Assembly (NCBI GenBank): GCA_030654805.1
Contig: JAURWR010000039.1
Location: 1-64,000, forward strand
DNA length: 64,000 nucleotides
Direction of reading: 5' to 3'
DNA from: Burkholderiaceae bacterium
GTDB taxonomy: Bacteria; Pseudomonadota; Gammaproteobacteria; Burkholderiales; Burkholderiaceae_C
Shown one piece after another: positions 10,626 through 18,318 of the stretch. A model generated the notes under the pieces. The model was not told the DNA's origin. It made no database searches and saw only the letters and a list, made by a program, of their open reading frames with translations. Positions within the stretch are counted from its first letter, which is position 1. Every line of letters starts with the position of its first letter. The position numbers and the translations under genes were made by a program.

Positions 10626-10874
10626 CGTACCGGTCCACGAGATCGCCGAAGGTGTGCCGCTTGGCCTCGGTGGTGGCGAAGTAGCGTCCCGCACGGATGG
10701 CCGACTCGGTGTCCTGCTCCCACCGACGGGCGTCGGTGAGACGTTGGAACGTGCCGGTGGCTTCAGGTTGGCCCTTGAGGCGAACTCTGACTCGAAAGGA
10801 ATGACCCCCGACGGGGACGTACGCTTCTCAATCAGCGCCACCAGCGTTCCTTCGCAAAAAGGGCAGACGACCAA
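10626..10874 (-). pseudogene. Tyrosine recombinase (phage-type integrase) N-terminal fragment, frameshifted and truncated
   Basis: ALIEKRTSPSGVI, 1-nt frame change, then FRVRVRLKGQPEATGTFQRLTDARRWEQDTESAIRAGRYFATTEAKRHTFGDLVDRYV; no catalytic domain. Confidence 0.75.
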
Positions 10875-11044
10875 GCTGCGGCGTCATCAGTGACGAAACC
10901 GCAACGGCATTCGATCCACAGGCTCGCCCGAGGGAGGCCTGCTGCTTCGCTGGATCACTGGCGTGACGTGGGGACGAGACGCCCAGAGTCAAGGAGCGCG
11001 GTGGTGAGTGGTGGAGAAATGTCCCACCAATGTCCCATGGCCCA

Positions 11045-11073
11045 CAAACGAAAGTGCCCGCTTACGCGGGCAC
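11045..11073 (-). terminator. Terminator downstream of tRNA-Asn
   Basis: Perfect 8-bp stem GTGCCCGC-(4 nt)-GCGGGCAC followed on the minus strand by TTTCGTTT. Confidence 0.7.
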
Positions 11074-11085
11074 CCTTGTATTTAC

Positions 11086-11161
11086 TGGCTCCTCGACCTG
11101 GGCTCGAACCAGGGACCTACGGATTAACAGTCCGGCGCTCTACCAACTGAGCTATCGAGGA
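11086..11161 (-). tRNA. tRNA-Asn(GTT) with encoded CCA
   Basis: Minus strand TCCTCGATAGCTCAGTTGGTAGAGCGCCGGACTGTTAATCCGTAGGTCCCTGGTTCGAGCCCAGGTCGAGGAGCCA; full cloverleaf, anticodon GTT. Confidence 0.97.
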
Positions 11162-11234
11162 ACAGCCTACGATTATAGCCATCTTCTGCCGCGCCGAAAA
11201 GCTCCAAATTCAGGTGCAAGGCGCACTCACAGCA

Positions 11235-12386
11235 TCAATGTGAATCGAGCGCCCCCGCATGGGCGCGCCGTTGGCGGACTGCCTGCGCCAGCAACTGAAG
11301 CAGCGGCTGGGTTTCGGTCCAGCCGAGGCAGGCATCGGTGATGGACACGCCCCGCTTGGGAATCTGGCCGGGGACCAGATCCTGGCGGCCCGCTTCGAGG
11401 TGGCTTTCGATCATCACGCCGGTGACGCGTCGCTCGCCACCTGCAATCTGCGCAGCCACGTCCTGCGCCACGTCGATCTGGCGCTGATGGCGTTTTTCCG
11501 AGTTGGCGTGAGAAAAATCGAGCATGACCTGTTCACGCAAACCGGCGGTGCGCAGCACCTCGCAGGCTGCGGACACGTCGGCGGCCTGGTAGTTGGGCTT
11601 CTTGCCGCCACGCAGGATCACGTGGCAATCGGCGTTGCCGCGGGTCTCGAAGATGGCGGCCTGACCCATCTTGGTCATGCCCATGAAAGCGTGCGAGGCC
11701 GCTGCGGCGACCACCGCGTCGGCAGCCACCCTCACGCCACCGTCGGTGCCGTTCTTGAAGCCGACCGGGCACGAGAGCCCGGAAGCCAGCTGGCGGTGGC
11801 TCTGGCTCTCGGTGGTGCGCGCACCAATCGCGCCCCACGACACCAGATCCGAGATGTATTGCGGGCTCAACAGGTCGAGGTACTCCGTGCCGGCCGGCAG
11901 GCCGATCTCGGTGATTTCCAGCAGCAACTGGCGCGCAAGACGCAGGCCTTCGTTGATGCGGTAGCTGCCATCCAGCCGGGGGTCGTTGATGTAGCCTTTC
12001 CAGCCGACCGTCGTGCGCGGCTTCTCGAAGTACACCCGCATCACCACCAACAGGTCATTGCGCAGTTCATCGGCCACACGCTTCAGGCCGCGCGCGTAGT
12101 CGATGGCTTGTTCGTGGTCGTGAATCGAGCACGGCCCGACGACGACGATCAGCCGGTCATCGACGCCGGACAACACCGCCGCCAGGGCATCCCGAGCCCC
12201 CTGCACCAGCGTCTGCGCAGCATCGGGCATCGGCAGTTCGTCGAGCAGCAAGGCCGGTGAGATCAACGGGCGAACCGCACCGATGCGCACGTCGTCGACG
12301 CGCGTGGTGTCCTGCGTGGTCAGTGGGCACGCCGGACTCGACGCGCCGGACTCATGATCGTGCTGCCAGTCGTCGGGACGGTTCAT
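11235..12386 (-). CDS. aroG: 3-deoxy-7-phosphoheptulonate synthase (class I DAHP synthase)
   Basis: VGPCSIHDHEQAIDYA, MRVYFEKPRTTVGWKGYINDP, LSWGAIGARTTESQ-type motif, SITDACLGW. Confidence 0.93.
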   Translation of the reverse strand: MNRPDDWQHDHESGASSPACPLTTQDTTRVDDVRIGAVRPLISPALLLDELPMPDAAQTLVQGARDALAAVLSGVDDRLIVVVGPCSIHDHEQAIDYARGLKRVADELRNDLLVVMRVYFEKPRTTVGWKGYINDPRLDGSYRINEGLRLARQLLLEITEIGLPAGTEYLDLLSPQYISDLVSWGAIGARTTESQSHRQLASGLSCPVGFKNGTDGGVRVAADAVVAAAASHAFMGMTKMGQAAIFETRGNADCHVILRGGKKPNYQAADVSAACEVLRTAGLREQVMLDFSHANSEKRHQRQIDVAQDVAAQIAGGERRVTGVMIESHLEAGRQDLVPGQIPKRGVSITDACLGWTETQPLLQLLAQAVRQRRAHAGALDSH

Positions 12387-12434
12387 TGCGCGCTCCTGAT
12401 AACAACGAAGAGACGCGATTATCCGAGGGGACGG

Positions 12435-13163
12435 TCAGCAGCCGAGCTGCGTGGCCAGGTCGATGAGGCTGGTCGCGAAGTAGGTGTTGGCCGGATCGGG
12501 ACGCTCCGGGTTGGCTCGGTTCGACCCCCATTCGAGCGGTCGCTCGACGTAAGCGGTTGGCAGTCCGCACGCGCGCGCCGCAGTCAGATCGCTCTGATGC
12601 GACGCGACCATCAGCACCTGACCGGGCTCGACATCGAGCACCTTGCCGACGCCCAGGTAGGTCTTCGGGTCAGGCTTGTAGGCAGTGAAAGTCTCCGCCG
12701 ACAGGATGCAATCCCAGGGCAGGCCGGCGTGCTGCGCCATGTGGAACAACAACCCGAGGTTGCCGTTGGACAGCGCGCAGATGGTGAATTTTTCCTTCAG
12801 ACGCGTCAGCCCCTCCAAGGTGTCGGGCCAGGGGTCGAGGTCGCACCAGGCACTGTTCAGATCGGACTTCTGCTCGTCGGTCAGGTGCGTGATGCCGAAG
12901 CGTTCCAGCAGGCCGTCGAGGATGCTGCGATGCAGTTCGTCGAGCAACGTCCACTCCAGTTCGCCAGAGATCACGCGCTGGATGGCGGGTTGATAACCGT
13001 CGCGCCAGGCCTGTGCGAAGGCATCGCCGCCGACCGACAGGCCGAGTTCATCGACCGCGCGCGCGATGCCGCTGTGCCAGTCGACCACCGTGCCGAAGAC
13101 GTCGAAGGCGATGACCTGGAGGGATTCGTTGGAATGGGACTCGAGAGAGGTTTCGGTGTTCAT
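12435..13163 (-). CDS. Haloacid dehalogenase type II (HAD superfamily)
   Basis: AFDVFGTVVDWHSGI, ALSNGN, MVASHQSDLTAARACGL. Confidence 0.87.
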   Translation of the reverse strand: MNTETSLESHSNESLQVIAFDVFGTVVDWHSGIARAVDELGLSVGGDAFAQAWRDGYQPAIQRVISGELEWTLLDELHRSILDGLLERFGITHLTDEQKSDLNSAWCDLDPWPDTLEGLTRLKEKFTICALSNGNLGLLFHMAQHAGLPWDCILSAETFTAYKPDPKTYLGVGKVLDVEPGQVLMVASHQSDLTAARACGLPTAYVERPLEWGSNRANPERPDPANTYFATSLIDLATQLGC

Positions 13164-14098
13164 GGTTCCTGGGGATGTCTGACGGGGCGCGCGGTGTCGT
13201 TCGCGCCGATGACCGCCTTCCATTTTGCCGCGACCGCTTCAGGATGCTCGGCTGCGATCAATGCACGCACCACGGCGACCGAGCCGACGCCGCTGGCCAG
13301 CACGTCAGGAAGCCGCAGTTCGTCGATGCCGCCGATCGCCACCAGCGAGTGGTCTCGCATCAGCCGTGCATAGACAGCGAGCCGGCCCGGGCCCTGTGGA
13401 ACGGTCGGCATCACCTTGAGATTGGTGGCGTACACCGCACCCATCGCGATGTAGCTCGGGCTCAGGCGGTCGACGCGCAGCATCTCCGAGTAGCCATGGC
13501 TGCTGAGGCCCAGGCGCAGGCCCTCGCTGCGGATCGCCTTGAGGTCGGCCGCGTCGATGTCCTCCTGCCCCAGATGCACGCCATACGCGCCGGCGCGAAT
13601 CGCCGCCTGCCAGTGGTCGTTGATGAACAGGAGCGCGCCGGTGCCGCGCACCGCCTCGACGGCAATGTCGACCTCGCGCTGCACCTCGGCCTCGTCGTCG
13701 GACTTGAAGCGCAGTTGCACCGTCGGCACCCCGGCCGACGCCATGCGGCCCACCCACGCGGCCGTGGGCAGCACCGCGTACAGGCCGAGCGCCTTCGGGC
13801 ACGGCGCGAACGCCTCGTGGCGCGGGTGCGGCGCCATGCCGAAATCGGCGGGCTCGTCGGGCCAGGTGGATGCATCGAAACGACCCGTTCGCAGCGTGCG
13901 TGCCTGCCAGGCCAGGGCCACGCATTCGGCATCGTCGTCAATGAATCCCATCGCGCGTGCGGCCTGCTTGACGGCGCAATACACCGGGTCGCCGTGGTGG
14001 TACCTGGTTGCTGTGGTGTCGGACACCGGCAACGCGACGCGGGCTTGGTGTGCGGCAAGGATGGCCTGGGCCATCGATTCGATCGATTCTTCGTTCAT
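13160..14098 (-). CDS. thiE: Thiamine phosphate synthase with about 100-aa N-terminal extension
   Basis: LFINDHWQAAIRAGAYGVHLGQEDIDAADL; IAIGGID; overlaps thiG stop/start. Confidence 0.9.
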   Translation of the reverse strand: MNEESIESMAQAILAAHQARVALPVSDTTATRYHHGDPVYCAVKQAARAMGFIDDDAECVALAWQARTLRTGRFDASTWPDEPADFGMAPHPRHEAFAPCPKALGLYAVLPTAAWVGRMASAGVPTVQLRFKSDDEAEVQREVDIAVEAVRGTGALLFINDHWQAAIRAGAYGVHLGQEDIDAADLKAIRSEGLRLGLSSHGYSEMLRVDRLSPSYIAMGAVYATNLKVMPTVPQGPGRLAVYARLMRDHSLVAIGGIDELRLPDVLASGVGSVAVVRALIAAEHPEAVAAKWKAVIGANDTARPVRHPQEP

Positions 14099-14913
14099 GC
14101 GTGATGCCAGAAAGGTGTGCCCAGCACCGGCGTGCTCGGCTGGGCGGCCTGCTGTTCGCCCATCGCGCCCGCATGATGCGCGCTGCGGCCGGCCTGCACT
14201 GCATCGGCGAACGCGCCGGCCATCGCCACCGGGTCCTGGGCCAGCGCCACCGCCGTGTTCAACAACACGCCGTCGTAGCCCCACTCCATCACCTGACACG
14301 CGTGCGACGGCTTGCCGAGGCCGGCGTCCACGATCATCGGCACGGCCAGGCGCTCACGCAGCACCTGCATCGCGTACGGATTGATCGGCCCCTTGCCGGT
14401 GCCGATCGGTGCGGCCCATGGCATCACGGCCTGGCATCCGACATCGACCAGCCGCTGGCACACGACCAGGTCTTCGGTGCAGTACGGCAGCACTTGGAAG
14501 CCATCCTTGATCAACCACTCGGCCGCCTCGACCAGCTTCAGCGTGTCGGGCTGCAAGGTGTAGTCGTCGCCGATCAGTTCGAGCTTGATCCAGGGCGTGG
14601 AGAACACCTCGCGCGCCATTTGTGCGGTGGTGATCACTTCCTGGATGCCGTGGCAACCGGCGGTGTTGGGGAGCACAGGCACCCCCAGCGTCTGAAGCAT
14701 GCGCCAGAAGCCGCCTCCGGCCTCGGCGTTCAGCGCGCCCTGGCGCCGCAGCGACGCGGTCAGCATGGCCGGACGCGCGCGACGCACCGCGTCTTCGAGC
14801 ACCTGCGGCGACGGGTAACGCGAGGTGCCGAGCATCATCCGGCTCTGGAAAGTCTGACCGTACAGCACCAGCGCATCGGCCGTGGCTGTCGGTGGGTGGG
14901 TCGCAGTGTTCAT
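14095..14913 (-). CDS. thiG: Thiazole synthase
   Basis: LMLGTSRYPSPQVL, VIVDAGLGKPSHACQVMEWGYDGVLLNTAVALA. Confidence 0.96.
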   Translation of the reverse strand: MNTATHPPTATADALVLYGQTFQSRMMLGTSRYPSPQVLEDAVRRARPAMLTASLRRQGALNAEAGGGFWRMLQTLGVPVLPNTAGCHGIQEVITTAQMAREVFSTPWIKLELIGDDYTLQPDTLKLVEAAEWLIKDGFQVLPYCTEDLVVCQRLVDVGCQAVMPWAAPIGTGKGPINPYAMQVLRERLAVPMIVDAGLGKPSHACQVMEWGYDGVLLNTAVALAQDPVAMAGAFADAVQAGRSAHHAGAMGEQQAAQPSTPVLGTPFWHHA

Positions 14914-14930
14914 CGGGAGGGCCCTCGGGT

Positions 14931-15128
14931 TCAACCGCCGGTGACCGGCGCGATCACATCGATGCGATCGCCTGCGTGCAACGGCGTGTCTGGGTAGCGG
15001 GCATTGGGCACGAACTGCATGTTCACGGCCGCCGCAAACGGCGGTCTGGCCTGCACTGCCGCGATGGCATCCGCCAGCGTGGCAGCTTCGGGCAACTCGT
15101 GCGCGATGTTGTTGATCAGAACGTTCAT
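14931..15128 (-). CDS. thiS: Sulfur carrier protein ThiS
   Basis: 65-aa ubiquitin-like protein with C-terminal GG (DVIAPVTGG), between thiO and thiG. Confidence 0.92.
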   Translation of the reverse strand: MNVLINNIAHELPEAATLADAIAAVQARPPFAAAVNMQFVPNARYPDTPLHAGDRIDVIAPVTGG

Positions 15129-15132
15129 CGGT

Positions 15133-16221
15133 TCATCCGGGCAGGGTCTCGACACGCAACGCAAAGCGCTCGGCCAGCGCACTGCGGCCCTGCGAAATGC
15201 ATTCCATCACCACGTCCAGCATCGCCGGCGCGATCAGGAAGCCATGCCGGTAGAGGCCGTTGATCTGCAGGCGACGCGCACCCAACCAGCGCAGCGCCGG
15301 CAGGTTGTCGTGCAGGGTCGGCCGGCATTGCGAGCACAGCTCGATGACCCGGCCCTCCGCGAATCCCGGGTGCACGGTGTAGGCGGCACTCAGCAGTTCG
15401 AGCGTCGATCGCACGCTGGCGGGAGAGAGATCGTCGGATTCGATTTCGGTGGCGCCGATGACGAACACGCCGCCCGGCTTCGGCGCGATGTAGAGCGGGT
15501 AACGCGGGTGCAGCAGACGCGTCGGGCGCGTCAGCGTGACCTCGGGTGCATGCAGCCGGACCACCTCGCCTCGGACGCCGCGCAGCGCTTGCCAGTCGGT
15601 GCGCGCACCGAGTCCGCGGCAGTCGAACAGCCAGCCGCCGTATCGCTCGTCGAAATCCGCCGGCGCACGTGGGCTGTTCCAGTGGACGGCCGCACCGAGT
15701 GACTGCAAGCGGTGCAGCAACGCCGACAGCAGCTCGCGGTTGTCGAGCTGGCCTTCGCCGGGCAGATACAAACCTTGTGCAAAGCGCTCGCCGATGGCCG
15801 GTTCAAGCCGAGCCACGCCGGAGCCATCGAGCACCTGGAGGCCGGGCAACTGCGGCATGTCGCGCGCGGTGGCGGCCAGCAGCTGCTGGAAGCGCGTGGC
15901 CTCGGCGGCATCCTGCCGGTGCCACAGCACCAGCGTGCCTTGCTGCTGGAAGAACACCGGCTGGCCGAGCGTCGCGATCAGTTCCGGCCAGCGCACGAGC
16001 GCGTGACTGCCCATGCGGACGACGCCGAGCTCGGTCACCGCCGACTCGGCCAGCGGCGCCAGCATGGCGGCGGCCACGTGTGCGGCCGACCCCGGAGCCT
16101 CGGCGGTTCCGGCGTCGTAGACATCGACGGCATGACCGGATCGTGCCAGTTCGCAGGCCAACAGTCGGCCCATCAGACCGGCGCCCAGCACCACCGTGCG
16201 TTCAGAACGGCTTGCACTCAT
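15133..16221 (-). CDS. thiO: FAD-dependent glycine oxidase-like ThiO
   Basis: VVLGAGLMGRLLACELARSGHAVDVYD; RLQINGLYRHGFLIAPAMLD; thi operon context. Confidence 0.9.
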   Translation of the reverse strand: MSASRSERTVVLGAGLMGRLLACELARSGHAVDVYDAGTAEAPGSAAHVAAAMLAPLAESAVTELGVVRMGSHALVRWPELIATLGQPVFFQQQGTLVLWHRQDAAEATRFQQLLAATARDMPQLPGLQVLDGSGVARLEPAIGERFAQGLYLPGEGQLDNRELLSALLHRLQSLGAAVHWNSPRAPADFDERYGGWLFDCRGLGARTDWQALRGVRGEVVRLHAPEVTLTRPTRLLHPRYPLYIAPKPGGVFVIGATEIESDDLSPASVRSTLELLSAAYTVHPGFAEGRVIELCSQCRPTLHDNLPALRWLGARRLQINGLYRHGFLIAPAMLDVVMECISQGRSALAERFALRVETLPG

Positions 16222-16250
16222 GACAGGCCTCCAGCCGCATAATTTTCAAG

Positions 16251-17126
16251 ATGAACTTCATCGACCCCACCACCCTGCCCCATGGTCCCGAAGCGCGGTT
16301 CCGCTATCCCCGCGTGCTGTCGATCGCCGGCTCGGACAGCGGCGGCGGCGCAGGCATTCAGGCCGATCTGAAGACCTTCAGCGCACTCGGCTGCTACGGC
16401 ATGACAGCGATCACGGCGATCACCGCGCAGAACACCGTCGGCGTCAGCGCGATCCACGAGGTGCCGGTCGTGGTGCTGAAGGCACAGATCCGCGCCGTCC
16501 TCGACGACATCGGTGCCGATGCCATCAAGATCGGCATGCTGCATTCGCCCGAAGTGGTCGGCGTGGTCGCCTGGGCCATCGACGAGTACCGCATCGAACA
16601 CGTCGTGCTCGACCCCGTGATGGTGGCCACCAGCGGCGATCGATTGATGGCGCAGGAGACGGTGCAGGTGCTGGTGAGCGAGCTGTTCCACCGCGCATCG
16701 GTCGTCACGCCCAACCTCGACGAGGCCGCACTGCTGCTGAAGCGTGACATTGCCGGCATCGCCGATCTCGACCGTGCCGCCACCGACCTGCTGGCGCTCG
16801 GCGCCCGCGCGGTGCTGCTGAAGGGGGGGCACCTGCCCGGCAACGAGGTCGTCGATGTGCTGGCGCTGACGGATGGCACGCGGCAGAGCCTGCAGTCGCC
16901 ACGCATCCCGAGCCGCAATGTGCACGGCACCGGCTGCACGCTGTCGTCGGCCATCGCCGCGCATCTGGCCCTCGGTCTGGCGCTGCCACAGGCCGTGACC
17001 GAAGCACGCCGGTTCATCCTGTCGGCGATCACCCACGGGGCCGAGGTACAGACCGGCCATGGGCACGGACCGCTGAACCACGGCCACGCACCGGTCCCGA
17101 TGCAACGGCTTCCGTTGGCTGGATGA
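16251..17126 (+). CDS. thiD: Hydroxymethylpyrimidine/phosphomethylpyrimidine kinase
   Basis: SIAGSDSGGGAGIQADLKTFSALGCYGMTAITAITAQNT; VHGTGCTLSSAIAA. Confidence 0.96.
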   Translation: MNFIDPTTLPHGPEARFRYPRVLSIAGSDSGGGAGIQADLKTFSALGCYGMTAITAITAQNTVGVSAIHEVPVVVLKAQIRAVLDDIGADAIKIGMLHSPEVVGVVAWAIDEYRIEHVVLDPVMVATSGDRLMAQETVQVLVSELFHRASVVTPNLDEAALLLKRDIAGIADLDRAATDLLALGARAVLLKGGHLPGNEVVDVLALTDGTRQSLQSPRIPSRNVHGTGCTLSSAIAAHLALGLALPQAVTEARRFILSAITHGAEVQTGHGHGPLNHGHAPVPMQRLPLAG

Positions 17127-17337
17127 GGGGGTCATGAGCCCAACGCGCTCCGCATGGGGATGCGCCGGGACCGAAAGACGAGGGGAGCAGACACACAGCC
17201 GCCGATCCGGTCAGGGTTCCACGGAAAAGCAGCTGTCGTCGTGATCGCCATCGATACCTCCATGCCGGTGTGACAGGGAGGCATGACCGATTCGACGTCA
17301 ACGCCGTCGCGCGCGGCAACGACATCCCGATTCGGTC

Positions 17338-17453
17338 AGCTTCCCTGCGCGAGGATTACCTCAATCAGGTTCAAAGGGTCTCTCTCAGCCGCGCGCCACG
17401 AGGTCGATGACCCCACGTGCGAAACACCCCCAGCGGTGTGCTCCGGAGAGCAC
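17338..17453 (-). ncRNA. TPP (THI-box) riboswitch, minus strand
   Basis: Minus strand GGGGGTGT...GGCTGAGAGAGACCCTTTGAACCTGATTGAGGTAATCCTCGCGCAGGGAAGC matches the TPP aptamer core; TATACT (-10-like, 17461-17466) just upstream. Confidence 0.9.
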
Positions 17454-17542
17454 AGCGGCAAGTATAGATTCCGCCCCAATTCGATCCCGCACTCGGCGTT
17501 TCAGCAACGACCGAGTCCACGGGAATCGACGATGCGCACCCC

Positions 17543-17559
17543 GTTAAGGATCCGTTAAC
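17543..17559 (+). promoter_or_regulatory. PmrA-like tandem box (GTTAAG-N5-GTTAAC)
   Basis: Two hexamers in direct orientation with 11-bp period, about 110 bp upstream of the hemolysin-family operon; compare the PmrA consensus CTTAAG-N5-CTTAAG. Confidence 0.5.
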
Positions 17560-17665
17560 GCGCGCCGCATGCGTCTTAAGTCTTCGTTCATGAGCATGCG
17601 AGACGATGCCTTCATGCCCGAACAACGTGTCTTTCAGTCAGCGGGCGCCCTCAAGGAATATGCAC

Positions 17666-18313
17666 ATGTTCTCAGCCATGCCCGCTTGCGACAGCAGCTC
17701 CGAAATCGATTCGGGCCGGGCCGTGCCTGCGCCGACGCGTCTGGTCATTCATCCGGTGGGCGATCCCCGGCGCCAGGAAGTCGAGGAGTTCATCCGAAGC
17801 GTCTATGCCGATCGCTACGGCGCCGACGTGCGGCATTTCGCACCGGTGCTGGCCAGCCTGCGTGACAACAGCGACATAGTCGCCGCAGCAGGGTACCGAA
17901 GTGCAGCGGAAGGCCCGTTGTTTCTCGAACGCTACTTCGATGCTCCGATCGAGTCGCTGCTCGCCACGCATGCAGAGCCACCTCCGGCACGGGATCGCAT
18001 CGTCGAAGTCGGGCATCTGGCAGCCAGCCGGGCGGGCGAAGGCCGCAACCTGATCCGCCTGCTGGGTCCGCACCTGGCTTCGCTCGACTGCGAGTGGGTC
18101 GTCAGCACGCTGACCACCGAACTGCGCCACTTGTTCTTGCGCATCGGCATCACGCCGCTCGCCCTGGGGCGCGCCAGCCGAGCCGCCCTGGGTGCTGATG
18201 CCGCCAGCTGGGGCAGCTATTACGACCACGAGCCGGTGGTTCTGGCCGGTCACTTGCAGCGGGCCATGGCGCAGCTGGCCCGGAAAAAGGCCGGATCGGC
18301 GGGACGGGAGTAA
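17666..18313 (+). CDS. Thermostable hemolysin family protein (T_hemolysin domain; possible GNAT/LuxI-like acyltransferase fold)
   Basis: EVEEFIRSVYADRYGADVRHFAPVLASL...FLERYFDAPIE...IVEVGHLAASRAGEGRNLIRLL; RBS AAGGAA. Confidence 0.75.
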   Translation: MFSAMPACDSSSEIDSGRAVPAPTRLVIHPVGDPRRQEVEEFIRSVYADRYGADVRHFAPVLASLRDNSDIVAAAGYRSAAEGPLFLERYFDAPIESLLATHAEPPPARDRIVEVGHLAASRAGEGRNLIRLLGPHLASLDCEWVVSTLTTELRHLFLRIGITPLALGRASRAALGADAASWGSYYDHEPVVLAGHLQRAMAQLARKKAGSAGRE

Positions 18314-18318
18314 CCGCC

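Noticed and set aside
16212-16243. sigma70-like promoter TTGCAC...CATAAT before thiD
   Set aside because: Spacer is 20 bp, too long for a confident promoter call.
16218-17135. 305-aa ORF antisense to thiD, downstream of the TPP riboswitch
   Set aside because: Tempting as the riboswitch target, but it reads as a plain antisense translation of thiD with no protein-like features.
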